Positions 17,745-26,415 of a stretch of 38,377 nucleotides of DNA are shown here, piece after piece. The notes beneath the pieces are model-generated. The model was not told where the DNA came from. It ran no database searches and saw nothing but the letters and a program-made list of their open reading frames with translations. The first letter of the stretch is position 1. Each line of letters starts with the position of its first letter. The position numbers were made by a program, and so were the translations under genes. Source of the stretch: Pirellulales bacterium (GTDB taxonomy: Bacteria > Planctomycetota > Planctomycetia > Pirellulales > JAICIG01); contig JAICIG010000009.1 of the NCBI GenBank assembly GCA_025924495.1, positions 1-38,377 on the forward strand, in the 5' to 3' direction.

Positions 17745-18641
17745 TTAAAAGCCTCTTTGTTCGTTGAGCAGTTGGCCGTCTGCCCGATGGCCGAGATATT
17801 GCAGCGTTTGCTGATTGATCGATTCGCTGAGGAAACGGGTCGACCCGTCGGCGAACGCGAAGTTCGCTCCGCCTGGATGATGGCTTTCGAAGCCGCCGAC
17901 GACGAAAGCCGGCTTGACGTTTGGCGCCGGCACGAGCGCCGAGGTCCGGGCCGGCATGTTGGCATTGTCATCAATGGCTGCCAGCACGCCTCGCGACGAC
18001 GAGTTGATGGGCGAACCGGTATTTCGTAGCGTGGCGCGCGTGCCGGATAGCCAGCCGAGATCGAGCCGGGTGGTCAGTTTTTCGCCGAACAGAATCGTCT
18101 GCGAACTGCCGTCGAGCAGATCGCGATAGCGAATGGCGCTATTCAGGAACAACACGCCATGATTATCGGCGTCGATGGGCGCTTCGACGTCATGGTGGCA
18201 GCCGGCATAATTGCTCACGCCGAGCGGCGCCACGCTATTGGAGTCGGGGTCGGACGGACAGAGGAAAACGCTCGCGCCCCAGTCTCGCAACGGAGCATTC
18301 GGCGGGGCATACGCGCCGGCGGAGAAATCGAGGCGGTCGTAGGCGTTTTGTTGTTCTAGCTGCGGCAAGATTTGCGCCAGCCAGCTAATGTGCTGGCCTT
18401 GAGCCACGCTTTCGATCGGCCCAGTGGCGTTAATTACGCCTGGCGGCAATTTTTCGTGCGCCGTCTCGTAGTTCTGTGCTGCCATGACCAATTGGCAGAG
18501 ATTGTTGAGGCATTGCACGCGTCTTCCCGCCTCGCGAGCCGCCTGTACGGCCGGCAGCAGCAAGGCGATAAGTATGCCGATAATGGCAATCACGACCAGC
18601 AGTTCGACCAGGGTAAAGCCTTGGGGCGGACGCCGTTTCAT
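17745..18641 (-). CDS. DUF1559 pseudopilin-like protein
   Basis: This 298-residue protein has a textbook prepilin start, MKRRPPQGFTLVELLVVIA: a short basic leader, cleavage after glycine and glutamate at +5. The DUF1559 block is LLPAVQAAREAGRRVQCLNN. The C-terminal motif is HPGGANFAFADGSTRFLSE, a true H-X9-DG spacing. ATG 18641 overlaps the stop of the GspK/PilX-like gene by 4 bases (ATGA). It is homologous to the next gene downstream, sharing the order LPPGVINATGPIES, HISWLAQILPQLEQQ and NYAGCHHDVEAPIDADNHGV. The pair probably arose by tandem duplication. Confidence 0.9.
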   Translation of the reverse strand: MKRRPPQGFTLVELLVVIAIIGILIALLLPAVQAAREAGRRVQCLNNLCQLVMAAQNYETAHEKLPPGVINATGPIESVAQGQHISWLAQILPQLEQQNAYDRLDFSAGAYAPPNAPLRDWGASVFLCPSDPDSNSVAPLGVSNYAGCHHDVEAPIDADNHGVLFLNSAIRYRDLLDGSSQTILFGEKLTTRLDLGWLSGTRATLRNTGSPINSSSRGVLAAIDDNANMPARTSALVPAPNVKPAFVVGGFESHHPGGANFAFADGSTRFLSESINQQTLQYLGHRADGQLLNEQRGF

Positions 18642-19054
18642 GGGTTGTCTCCGGAAGGGGTCGCCTCGAATTCAATTTGCTTGCTCGTTCGCGCGCGCTT
18701 TGAGTAGCCGCTCGGAAAATCGGCTTGCACGCGAATTCGCCGATAGCCGGGCCGCTGCGGCTCTTGAGCGACTTCGATCTCAACGCGCGCGGGCGACTGC
18801 TGGAAAAGTTCGCTGGCCTCCACCTGCCAGGTTTCGCCGCGATAGTTGGCGTCGGCAATCAGGCGAGCTACGGCGCGATGCAGCCCCGCTTCCGCCAGCC
18901 AACGCGATTGGCAGGCATTTGCCTGGGCATCGAGCAGCTTGCGTTCGAGCGCCGCCAGTCGCAACAGCGCCCCGCCGATGATCGCCAAGAGCACCAGGCT
19001 GACCAGCACCGTGATCAGTACTGCGCCGCGATGGGGATGGCGCCGACAGCTCAT
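18638..19054 (-). CDS. GspK/PilX-like minor pseudopilin
   Basis: At 138 residues this is much shorter than GspK (around 330), so a minimal version. The N-terminus HRGAVLITVLVSLVLLAIIG has the glycine cleavage site but threonine at +5, where glutamate is usual. GspK also lacks that glutamate and caps the pseudopilus tip. The stretch ACQSRWLAEAGLHRAVARLI is the helical part found in PilX/GspK proteins. The start overlaps the previous gene's stop by 4 bases (ATGA), and its own stop overlaps the next start by 4. I infer a tip component. Confidence 0.78.
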   Translation of the reverse strand: MSCRRHPHRGAVLITVLVSLVLLAIIGGALLRLAALERKLLDAQANACQSRWLAEAGLHRAVARLIADANYRGETWQVEASELFQQSPARVEIEVAQEPQRPGYRRIRVQADFPSGYSKRARTSKQIEFEATPSGDNP

Positions 19055-19647
19055 GGCGCGGTCTCCTTGCCGGCGCCTGGCTGTTGCCCATGGGGGCGCA
19101 AGGCATCGGCATGGCGTCGATTGCGCCCGAGCGCCGCCTCGACGCGCCAGCCAAGCCTGACGCTAGAAGTCTGTTGGTCGTCGCCTGCCGCCAAGCTCAT
19201 GGTCAAGATCCGCTGGGATGACATTGAGTCGATCTCGAAGGTCAACGCGAGCGGCTCAGGCAATGCATAGCTCTCTTGCCGATCTGCGCCCGATTCGCCT
19301 TGCGCCTTACGCAGCGCCCTGCCGGGTTCGCCAACGTAGGTAATTGTCTCGCCGCTAGCGCCATGAAGCGTCAGCCGAGGGAACGACCGTTCTGGCGAGT
19401 CGCGCTTCGTCGCCGACGGCATTTCAATGCTCGCATCCTCGGCCGCCGCCACATCAGCTCGAAACTGGCCTGACAGCCGCGAGAGCGATGCCGACTCCTG
19501 CAAATGCGCGCGGGCGCCTCGATCGGCGGCCAACAGCGCTCCAAGCAGCATGATGGCCGTCGTACCGATGATAGAGCCGACCGACATGACCACGATCAGT
19601 TCCACCAGCGAATAACCTCGGCGGCAAGCTGGCGAGCGGCTATTCAT
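19051..19647 (-). CDS. GspJ-like minor pseudopilin
   Basis: This 198-residue protein starts MNSRSPACRRGYSLVELIVV: basic leader, glycine cleavage site, tyrosine at +1 and glutamate at +5. The hydrophobic helix VMSVGSIIGTTAIMLLGALL and the block ASLSRLSGQFRADVAAAEDA follow, the latter typical of the GspJ/PilW group. A beta-rich globular part follows. The size fits GspJ. It overlaps the upstream GspI-like gene by 8 bases and the downstream gene by 4, so it is translationally coupled. Role by analogy: pseudopilus tip with the GspI- and GspK-like partners. Confidence 0.82.
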   Translation of the reverse strand: MNSRSPACRRGYSLVELIVVMSVGSIIGTTAIMLLGALLAADRGARAHLQESASLSRLSGQFRADVAAAEDASIEMPSATKRDSPERSFPRLTLHGASGETITYVGEPGRALRKAQGESGADRQESYALPEPLALTFEIDSMSSQRILTMSLAAGDDQQTSSVRLGWRVEAALGRNRRHADALRPHGQQPGAGKETAP

Positions 19648-20056
19648 CGGCGCCTCCCTGCCGATAGATCCAGGTCGCCAACCGCAGCGTGCGGCGGTCT
19701 TTCGTCGCGCCGGGGCGCCAGGAAAGTTCCAAAGCGATGCGTTTGGCGGCCGGCGGACCGGATTGTTCGGTCAGGCCCAACTCGAGTTGGCCTTCAGGCA
19801 ATTGCCGTTCGGCGTTGGTTTCAGCGCCGAGCCGGGCCAATCGTTCGGTCGTCAATTCTCGCCAAGGCACGTTGGTCGACCGCTCCAAAACATTTTCAGC
19901 CATTTCCATGGCGTGCTGCCGCAACTCGGCGGCTTGGCGCTGTTTTGCCATGGCGCTAAGGGTTGCCAGCGCCAAAGAAAGCGCGGCGGTCAGCATGGCG
20001 GCGGCCGCACAGAGTTCAACGATGGTAAACGCACGGCGCGTCGCGGCAACGCTCAT
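19640..20056 (-). CDS. GspI-like minor pseudopilin
   Basis: I start this 138-residue protein at ATG 20056, which overlaps the stop of the preceding gspF-like gene in ATGA. A longer open frame exists upstream but lies inside that gene. The N-terminus MSVAATRRAFTIVELCAAAA is prepilin-like, with glutamate at +5 and alanine, not glycine, before Phe. The helix then gives AMLTAALSLALATLSAMAKQ and the coiled block RQHAMEMAENVLERSTNVPW, resembling GspI/PilV (A-x-x-A-x-x-x-L). Role by analogy: starts pseudopilus assembly with GspJ/K partners. Prepilin peptidases prefer glycine at -1, so processing may be slower or need a special peptidase. Confidence 0.82.
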   Translation of the reverse strand: MSVAATRRAFTIVELCAAAAMLTAALSLALATLSAMAKQRQAAELRQHAMEMAENVLERSTNVPWRELTTERLARLGAETNAERQLPEGQLELGLTEQSGPPAAKRIALELSWRPGATKDRRTLRLATWIYRQGGADE

Positions 20057-21330
20057 AGCAAGTTCTCGATCAGGCTCACGAGCGGAAGGAACATGCCAAT
20101 GACGATCACGCTTGTCACGCCGCCCAGCAAGAGCACGACTGCCGGCGTCAGCAATTGAGACGTCGCTCGCAGTCGATAAATGCATCGGCGTTCGATTCCG
20201 GCGGCGGTTTCTCTCAATGCCCAGGCTAGGTTTCCCGCACGTGCGGCGGCCCGCAATAAGCCGGCCTCGTGCTCGCGCAGCAGGCCGTGCTGCAGAAAAC
20301 TGTCGCACCAGTCGGCGCCAAGGGAAATATCGCCGAGCGCCAGGGCCAGCCGGCGCCTTAAGGACGGATTGGGATAACTGCGCGCCAGCGCCATTAAACC
20401 GATCTCCAGCGGGCGCTCTGCTTCGGCCGCGGTCGCCGCGGTGCGCAGAACGGTCGCCATATTCCAACGCCTCACGAACGCGGAAATGAGCGGCGGCTCC
20501 CAGAGCACGACCCCCAGATATCTTAGCGCCACATACACGAATATCGCGAGCGCGAGAAACGGCAGCATGAATGTCAGCGGAGTGAATGTGAGAAGCGCGT
20601 CGCTAATGTTGATCAGCGCTAGCGTCGCGCCCGGCAGCTCGAGGTGAAAGTCTTGGAAAATCTTCTTCATTGCCGGCATGATCTTCAGCATCATGAACGC
20701 ATTGACGCTGATGATCGCTGAGGTCGTGACGAACAGATACCAGTAGATTGCCGCCATTTTGTCGAGGGCGCCGCGCGGCAAGTGCAGTTGGGTTGCCTCG
20801 GCGAGAGCGGGGCCCATCGCTCCGGTTTCTTCTCCAGCTTCGATGATCGCCAACGCCTTAGCCGACGCCAATCCGCCGATTTGCCTCAAAGCCCGGCTAA
20901 GCAATTCGCCGTCCGCGAGCGATTGGGCCAGCCGTCGAGCCTTCCTGCCGAACCCGCCTCGCCATTCGTTGGAGAAAGCCTCTACGGCGGACGAAAGCGG
21001 CATCGATTTTCTGGCGGCGGCCGCCAGCACGACCATCAGCGAAGCCTGCCGAGCGGCGCGGTATTTCCAGTATTCCTCGCCAAATAAGACCAAAGCGACG
21101 ATCAGCAGCAAGATCACCAGGGCGCTCAGGAACAGCAGACAGCTTTCCAGCAACCCGATCGCGATCATGACGCGACCGACGACCGAGAGCGATAAGTGCA
21201 GCGCGTCCTCGGGTTCTTCGGTGCGGCCATAGTAGAACAATCTTAGTGAGGCCAGCACGGCAATGCCGAGAAGCACCAGCCCCGGAAAGCTCTGCGCCGA
21301 AATCATGTTGGAGAGCGTATTGGAGGTCAT
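20053..21330 (-). CDS. GspF-like inner-membrane protein (third copy)
   Basis: This 425-residue protein is the most divergent of three consecutive GspF-like proteins. It has two extra N-terminal membrane helices (about 14-32 and 50-80). Two T2SSF domains follow: first MVVLAAAARKSMPLSSAVEA through EETGAMGPALAEATQLHL, second TVLRTAATAAEAERPLEIGL through ARAGNLAWALRETAAGIE. The last helix is VLLLGGVTSVIVIGMFLPLV. GspF/PilC proteins sit in the inner membrane above the ATPase and turn its movement into pilin extraction. It starts 4 bases after the second copy stops. Confidence 0.85.
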   Translation of the reverse strand: MTSNTLSNMISAQSFPGLVLLGIAVLASLRLFYYGRTEEPEDALHLSLSVVGRVMIAIGLLESCLLFLSALVILLLIVALVLFGEEYWKYRAARQASLMVVLAAAARKSMPLSSAVEAFSNEWRGGFGRKARRLAQSLADGELLSRALRQIGGLASAKALAIIEAGEETGAMGPALAEATQLHLPRGALDKMAAIYWYLFVTTSAIISVNAFMMLKIMPAMKKIFQDFHLELPGATLALINISDALLTFTPLTFMLPFLALAIFVYVALRYLGVVLWEPPLISAFVRRWNMATVLRTAATAAEAERPLEIGLMALARSYPNPSLRRRLALALGDISLGADWCDSFLQHGLLREHEAGLLRAAARAGNLAWALRETAAGIERRCIYRLRATSQLLTPAVVLLLGGVTSVIVIGMFLPLVSLIENLL

Positions 21331-21334
21331 GAAA

Positions 21335-22543
21335 TCAGCTCAGCTTTTCAATCAAGCCGATCATGGGAAACAGCACGGCGGCGATCAAAAAGAAGATGCC
21401 CCAGAGCACGATCAAAAAAGTCAGGGCAGGCACGGCGGTTCGCAACAGGCCGAGTTGAGATTGCAATCTGCCGTCGAACATCTCGGAAGCCATGCGCAGC
21501 GCCTCGGGCAATGCGACCGCCCGTTGACCCCAAACGACGATCGGACCCAAACTGCGCGGGAAAGCCGAGTGCAATGCAAGCGATTCATCGAGGGAGCGGC
21601 CCTCTTCAATCGCTCCCGCCGCCTTGCGGCTGGCGACGGACAACTCGGCGTCACGGCTCCCCTCGCCCGCCATCCGCAACGACTCCGCCAGCGGCAGCCG
21701 ACTCTCCAGAAGCAACGCCAGCAGCCGGACAAATCGCGACAAAGCGGCCCACCGGGCAATGGGCCCCAGCAATGGAAACGACTTCAGCATGCTGCGCAAT
21801 TCGGGCAGGTCGGAGGACAACCAGATCAACAGCCAGACGCCGAGTATGACCGCCATGTTTCCCAACAGCGCATACATGCCCGCGTCGGAGAAGCCGACGG
21901 CGATTTGCGTTGGCATGGAAAAACTCGTTTCGAAATCGTCGAGTATTTTTGACAACGAGGGAAACACCGCGACCGCGAAGAAGGTAAAGATGCCGAACAG
22001 AAGCGAGATCAGAATCGCCGGATACGCCAGCGTGAGCGCGATCTGACGATGCAATTCCGCAGCACGATGTTCCAACGAGACGAATTCTTCCAAGACGGTT
22101 GCCAGCCGCCCGGAGCGCAGTCCTGCGAACACGAGTCCGCGAACATGAGGCGGAAATCGATGTCCTTGTGAAGCCACCGCCTGATCAAGCGGGGTCCCCT
22201 CGGTCAGGCGGCGCGAGACCGCCAGCAACGCTCTTGCCAGTCTGCTCTTCGGCATCTCCAGCGCCGCCGCCTTCAGGCCGGCGTCCAGCGGCACGCCCGA
22301 ACTTGCCAGGCCAGAAATTAGTGCACTCAAGTCGACTGCAGCGGAGAGTGAAAGCTGCTCTCCATTCGGCACGATTTCGGCGTCAACGGCTTCGCCGGCA
22401 TCGACCGGAGCTTCGGCCACTCGAATCGCCCGCAGTCCCGCCGCGGAGAGTTGGGAGATGGCCTGCTCGCGCGATGCTGCGGCGATCTCGCCGGACGTCT
22501 TGCATCCGTCGCGTCCCTCGGCTTCGTAACGGTAGGTCGGCAT
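21335..22543 (-). CDS. GspF-like inner-membrane protein (second copy)
   Basis: This 402-residue protein is a full-length GspF. The N-terminus MPTYRYEAEGRDGCKTSGEI and the block AASREQAISQLSAAGLRAI are the usual cytoplasmic start. Two T2SSF domains follow, with LISGLASSGVPLDAGLKAAA and the G-R-L-x-x-V-L-E-E motif in FAGLRSGRLATVLEEFVSL. Membrane helices are near AILISLLFGIFTFFAVAVF, MYALLGNMAVILGVWLLIWL and FLIVLWGIFFLIAAVLFPMI. It is the most canonical of the three. It begins 6 bases after the first copy ends. Confidence 0.92.
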   Translation of the reverse strand: MPTYRYEAEGRDGCKTSGEIAAASREQAISQLSAAGLRAIRVAEAPVDAGEAVDAEIVPNGEQLSLSAAVDLSALISGLASSGVPLDAGLKAAALEMPKSRLARALLAVSRRLTEGTPLDQAVASQGHRFPPHVRGLVFAGLRSGRLATVLEEFVSLEHRAAELHRQIALTLAYPAILISLLFGIFTFFAVAVFPSLSKILDDFETSFSMPTQIAVGFSDAGMYALLGNMAVILGVWLLIWLSSDLPELRSMLKSFPLLGPIARWAALSRFVRLLALLLESRLPLAESLRMAGEGSRDAELSVASRKAAGAIEEGRSLDESLALHSAFPRSLGPIVVWGQRAVALPEALRMASEMFDGRLQSQLGLLRTAVPALTFLIVLWGIFFLIAAVLFPMIGLIEKLS

Positions 22544-22549
22544 CTTGTA

Positions 22550-23626
22550 TCAGAGCTCGCTTATCGATTTCAACAGCGACGTCCAGGGCCAAAAGAGCAA
22601 TAATCCGTAGGCCAATACCGTCCCGCCGCCGACTCCAACGGTCAATAACATGGGCAGAAAAAGTTGCGCCGCTTCAGATCGTTCTCGGGCCCTTGCGCGA
22701 TAGGTATCCGCGGCATGGCGCAGTGCGGCGGCGAGTGCGCCTTGCCGCTCGCCGGTTTGCACTAACCAGCACAAGAGGGGCGGGAAGTCGGGCGCCGCGG
22801 CCAGGCATTCGTCCAGCGAAGCGCCTTGACGCAACCGCGCGGCCAGACGCTGGGCTTCGTCGCCAAGCAGCCGGCTGCCGCTGGCCTCGGCCGCCAGGGT
22901 AATGCTTTCATCGAGCGGCGCTTCTGCTTCGACGAGCAACGAGAGCACATCGGCGAACATCGCCGCCTGCGACAGACGCAGTAATCGGCGCGCGCCGGGA
23001 ATCCAACTGAACCAACGCCCGGCTTGCCCTGACTGCAGGATCAGCGCTCGACCAGACAACAGCCACCAGAATGTAAATGCTGCCAAAACGATCAGTGGAA
23101 CCGCCGGTCCCCAGTATCGGATCGTCGGTCCGGCGCTGGCGGCCTGCTCGATCCAGGCCGCCGCATCGATATCAAACGATTCGTAAGCCGGAGCGGCGAC
23201 TGGCGCCACCCAGAGCACAAAACCGATCCAGAGCAAATAGGCCAACAAGAACACGATCAGCGGATAAAGCAGCGCACTGCCCGCCATGTTGCGCAGTTCG
23301 ACCATGCGTCTGGCCGTGACTGCCAACTTTTCCAGCACGACCGTCAGGCGACCCGTTTTTACGCCCGCCTCAATCACCGCGGCGTAAAGGCGAGGAAAGT
23401 GCCCGCGCTCGGCGGCGATTGCCTGACTGAGGTTCTCGCCGCGCGACGTCCGCTCTCCGAGCTGGGCGGCGATCTGGCCCAAGCGGCCAGGCACGTCGTT
23501 CGCCAGCCCAAGCAGGCCTTGATCTAGCGGCACGCCGGCGCGCACCATTGCTGCGATTTCGTCGTTCAGTGCGATCAGGTCGTCTAACGAAATTGCGGAA
23601 AGTCGTTGCGAGCCCGATAACGCCAC
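22550..23626 (-). CDS. GspF-like inner-membrane protein (first copy)
   Basis: This 358-residue protein starts at GTG 23626 with GGAG 10 bases upstream. It lacks the N-terminal cytoplasmic domain of the second copy and begins directly with a T2SSF domain (LNDEIAAMVRAGVPLDQGLL ... VIEAGVKTGRLTVVLEKLA). A second T2SSF domain covers DVLSLLVEAEAPLDESITLA through VQTGERQGALAAALRHAADT. Helices lie at SALLYPLIVFLLAYLLWIGF, VPLIVLAAFTFWWLLSG and the C-terminus. It differs clearly from the other two copies, so the three are not a recent tandem duplication. Confidence 0.9.
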   Translation of the reverse strand: MALSGSQRLSAISLDDLIALNDEIAAMVRAGVPLDQGLLGLANDVPGRLGQIAAQLGERTSRGENLSQAIAAERGHFPRLYAAVIEAGVKTGRLTVVLEKLAVTARRMVELRNMAGSALLYPLIVFLLAYLLWIGFVLWVAPVAAPAYESFDIDAAAWIEQAASAGPTIRYWGPAVPLIVLAAFTFWWLLSGRALILQSGQAGRWFSWIPGARRLLRLSQAAMFADVLSLLVEAEAPLDESITLAAEASGSRLLGDEAQRLAARLRQGASLDECLAAAPDFPPLLCWLVQTGERQGALAAALRHAADTYRARARERSEAAQLFLPMLLTVGVGGGTVLAYGLLLFWPWTSLLKSISEL

Positions 23627-23844
23627 GAGAACCCGTCTCCTGTGTTACGACTGAAGAGCAAGCCGTATGAAGCCAGAAGTGTAACGTGCTTCAAACGTCG
23701 ATTTTAACTGTTTTGTCGCCGATTGATAGTTGCGTCGGTTTGGCACGCGGCGGCAATCGCTCGTCTGCCGTCGCTCGCAAAGTTTTATAGACGTCGCCAG
23801 AAGTTTTTCTGGCGCGGGCCGTTGGTTGCCGCGGCGGAATGGCA

Positions 23845-25068
23845 TCAGGCGGCAAACCCAAGCACGCGCCGCACCTCCGCCGGACTGGTGATACCGGCTT
23901 CCACGGCCTGACGAGCTCGCTGCCAGCGGCTGACCATGCCCGCTTGAATCGCCAACTGCTCGAGTTGCGCTGCGTCGCTGCGAGACAAGATCGCGCGGCC
24001 GAGTTCGGTGTTTTCGGCTTTGAGCATTTCGGCCAGCAAAATGCGCCCCTGGTATCCCGTGCCGCGGCATTCGGCGCAGCCGGTTGGCAGCCAACCTCGC
24101 GATGCCGGCAGGCCCAGCAGGGCATCGTTATCTGTGGCCGGCCGCGCACAACGACAAAGCTTTCTGACGAGCCGTTGCGAAACGATCGCCAGGATGCCGC
24201 TGCGCAACAGATAAGGAGCGATGCCCATATCCGACAAGCGGCTGATCGCTCCGGCCGCGCTGCCGGCGTGAAACGAACTGAGCATCAGATGTCCGGTGAG
24301 CGAAGCCTGAAATGCAACTTCGGCGGTGACGCTATCGCGGATTTCTCCGACCATGATCACCTCGGGATCCTGGCGCAGCAAGAAACGCAGTCCTGTGGCC
24401 AGATCGAATCCCGCAGCTGGATTTACCTGCGATTGGGCGACTCCCGTCACCTCTGCCTCGATCGGATCTTCGAGCGAGGCCAGACTGCGCCCGCCGGCGG
24501 TTTGAGCGACGATTTCGCGCAAACACGCATAGAGCGTTGTCGTTTTGCCGCTGCCGGCGGGCCCGGTGATGAGAACGGCGCCCGAAGTTTCGGCCAGCAA
24601 ACGTCGCAGGTCGGCGGCCATTTCAGGCGCAAAACCGAGCCCGCCGAGATCGAATTGTCGCACTCGGTCGGCGAGCAGACGCACTACGGCCTTTTCGCCG
24701 TAAAGCGTCGGGAAGGTGCTGACGCGCACTTCAAGCTCGCTGGGGCTGGACCGCATGCGGCCTTCTTGCGGTGCGTCGTTGCGATAAGTGAGCAACCCGG
24801 CGAGCACTTTCAATCGCCCAATGACGTTTGGCGCCGCGCGCTGCGGCAGCCGGACGACATGCTGCAACACGCCATCGATTCGCCAACGCACATCGAGCCC
24901 GTCGGCGAACGGTTGCAGATGAATGTCGCTTGCTTCCGCCGCACGGCCCGCGGCCAGCAGCTGGTCGACCAGCTCGGTGGCATACTGCGGCTGTGCGGGA
25001 TCAAGCGAGGCAAGTTGCTCGCGGAACGGAGCAGCGGCGGCATCGGATGCAGCAAACGTATCAGGCAT
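23845..25068 (-). CDS. GspE-like assembly ATPase
   Basis: This 407-residue secretion/pilus ATPase powers pseudopilus growth. Walker A is GPAGSGKTTT (about 169-178), the Asp box SLEDPIE (198-204), Walker B VIMVGEIRD (237-245), and the His box TGHLMLSSFHA (258-268). A tetracysteine zinc site is formed by C305, C307, C331 and C334. The start of the N2 domain is seen in EASDIHLQPFADGLDVRWRI. It lacks the N-terminal N1 domain that normally binds GspL or PilM, which fits the absence of those genes here. It is the first gene of the operon. A 218-base gap follows before the first gspF-like gene; I see no gene in the gap. Confidence 0.94.
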   Translation of the reverse strand: MPDTFAASDAAAAPFREQLASLDPAQPQYATELVDQLLAAGRAAEASDIHLQPFADGLDVRWRIDGVLQHVVRLPQRAAPNVIGRLKVLAGLLTYRNDAPQEGRMRSSPSELEVRVSTFPTLYGEKAVVRLLADRVRQFDLGGLGFAPEMAADLRRLLAETSGAVLITGPAGSGKTTTLYACLREIVAQTAGGRSLASLEDPIEAEVTGVAQSQVNPAAGFDLATGLRFLLRQDPEVIMVGEIRDSVTAEVAFQASLTGHLMLSSFHAGSAAGAISRLSDMGIAPYLLRSGILAIVSQRLVRKLCRCARPATDNDALLGLPASRGWLPTGCAECRGTGYQGRILLAEMLKAENTELGRAILSRSDAAQLEQLAIQAGMVSRWQRARQAVEAGITSPAEVRRVLGFAA

Positions 25069-25159
25069 GGAACAACGCGTTCGATATCTTTCTGATTCAA
25101 GGCGCCATAGACCGGCAGGTGGTGCACGCGGAACGAGATAGGAGTTAACTCAGCTTGCT

Positions 25160-25189
25160 ATTGTGCCAGCCGTCGCGAAGTTTTGCCAA
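25160..25189 (-). promoter_or_regulatory. Probable promoter of the pilus-like operon
   Basis: On the minus strand, TTGGCA (25184-25189) and CACAAT (25160-25165) are separated by 18 bases, matching the sigma-70 consensus at 5 of 6 and 4 of 6 positions. It would give a leader of about 85 bases before the gspE-like start at 25068. Confidence 0.45.
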
Positions 25190-25332
25190 TTTCAAGCAAA
25201 ATCGGCAAAATCTTTCCGCGTTCTCATGTCTCCCCTTCAAGCGGGCGGTGCGGCGTTTACAATGGCGCCAGTCCGGGAAGCCAATTTCAGATTCTAGATT
25301 CTTCGAGCATTCAACCGATTGCGGCGCCCTTC

Positions 25333-26358
25333 ATGAACCTGCTTAGTCGTTTGCCTTTGGCCGTTGCCGAATCGGCAGTCTACGGCCCCTCGTATGGCGT
25401 GCTGAACTTTCTCATTCGATCTCCCAAGCCGCTCGATGCAGAAACGGCCTGGAAGACCGTCGCGGGCGCCCCACCGGCCGCGGTGAATTGGATACGGAAC
25501 GCCTGGCCTCCCGTCTTTCTGCGCGGCGCATTAATTGCCGCCAAGCAACGCCAAGACCACGTGCTTGGCATCTCGGCGCACTACGACGTATCGAACGACT
25601 TTTACAAGCTGTTCCTTGACAAGAAGTACATGTTCTATTCCTGCGCCGATTTTCTTACCGGTCGGGAGACGCTGGAAGAAGCGCAGCAAAACAAGGCAGA
25701 CTTCATCCTGCGGCTGATTGATCCGAAACCCGGCGAAAAGATTCTGGAACTAGGCTGCGGCTGGGGCGCTATGCTCAAGCGACTTTACGAGGCGACCGGA
25801 GATAAAGAGAACTTGTCCGGCTATACGATCTCCAAAGAGCAAGTGGCTTACAATGAAACGCACAACGGCTTTCAGGTGGAATTCCGCAACTTTATTACCA
25901 CCGACTATCCCGCCGAAGCCTACGACAAGATTTATTCGATCGGGGCCTGGGAACACGTGCGGCCGCGCGAAGTGCCCGAACTGCTGGGCAAACTCTACCA
26001 AGCGATCAAGCCGGGCGGCCGGTTGGTGAAGCACTTTTTCTGCCGGCTCCAGGAGCGGTTTCCGCCCAGCGCTGTCGTCAGTCAGCTCTTCTTCCCGGGC
26101 TCGGTCAATTCTTCGTTGCGCTATCACATTCGCGCTTGCGAGGCGGCCGGGTTTCGCGTGAGCCACGCTTCGATTCACGATTACCGTCCGACGCTGCGCG
26201 CCTGGTTCGACAATCTGGATAAAAACCGCGAGCAGGCTCTGCAGTTGGTCGACGTGCAAACGTTCAACCGCTACATGGTTTTCTTTCCCGCCTCGTGGCG
26301 GTACTTCGACGACATGACTGGTTTTGTCGTTCGTTTGCGGCTTGAGAAACTTGCTTGA
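25333..26358 (+). CDS. Cyclopropane-fatty-acid-synthase-like methyltransferase
   Basis: This 341-residue protein is a SAM-dependent methyltransferase of the CFA synthase/SdnL type. I start at ATG 25333, where the likely protein begins MNLLSRLPLAVAESAVYGPS; an in-frame ATG at 25183 lacks support. Key parts are HYDVSNDFYKLFLDKKYMFY, the substrate-cavity motif, ILELGCGWGAMLKRLYEATG as SAM motif I, and AYDKIYSIGAWEHVRPREVP. The C-terminal helix is NREQALQLVDVQTFNRYMVF. Family members add a methylene bridge or methyl group to unsaturated acyl chains of membrane phospholipids. It is shorter at the N-terminus than E. coli Cfa (382). A TACAAT at 25258-25263 could be its -10, but the -35 is poor. It ends convergently with the Pcm-like gene. 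Confidence 0.9.
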   Translation: MNLLSRLPLAVAESAVYGPSYGVLNFLIRSPKPLDAETAWKTVAGAPPAAVNWIRNAWPPVFLRGALIAAKQRQDHVLGISAHYDVSNDFYKLFLDKKYMFYSCADFLTGRETLEEAQQNKADFILRLIDPKPGEKILELGCGWGAMLKRLYEATGDKENLSGYTISKEQVAYNETHNGFQVEFRNFITTDYPAEAYDKIYSIGAWEHVRPREVPELLGKLYQAIKPGGRLVKHFFCRLQERFPPSAVVSQLFFPGSVNSSLRYHIRACEAAGFRVSHASIHDYRPTLRAWFDNLDKNREQALQLVDVQTFNRYMVFFPASWRYFDDMTGFVVRLRLEKLA

Positions 26359-26415
26359 GATGAGGGATTGGCCGCGTCCCGCCGGCGTACGGACGGAATT
26401 CGCAAGCGCCTGACG

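Noticed and set aside
20057..20467. Upstream extension of the GspI-like gene.
   Set aside because: It lies entirely inside the third gspF-like gene; the ATGA overlap at 20053-20056 gives a proper start with the prepilin motif.
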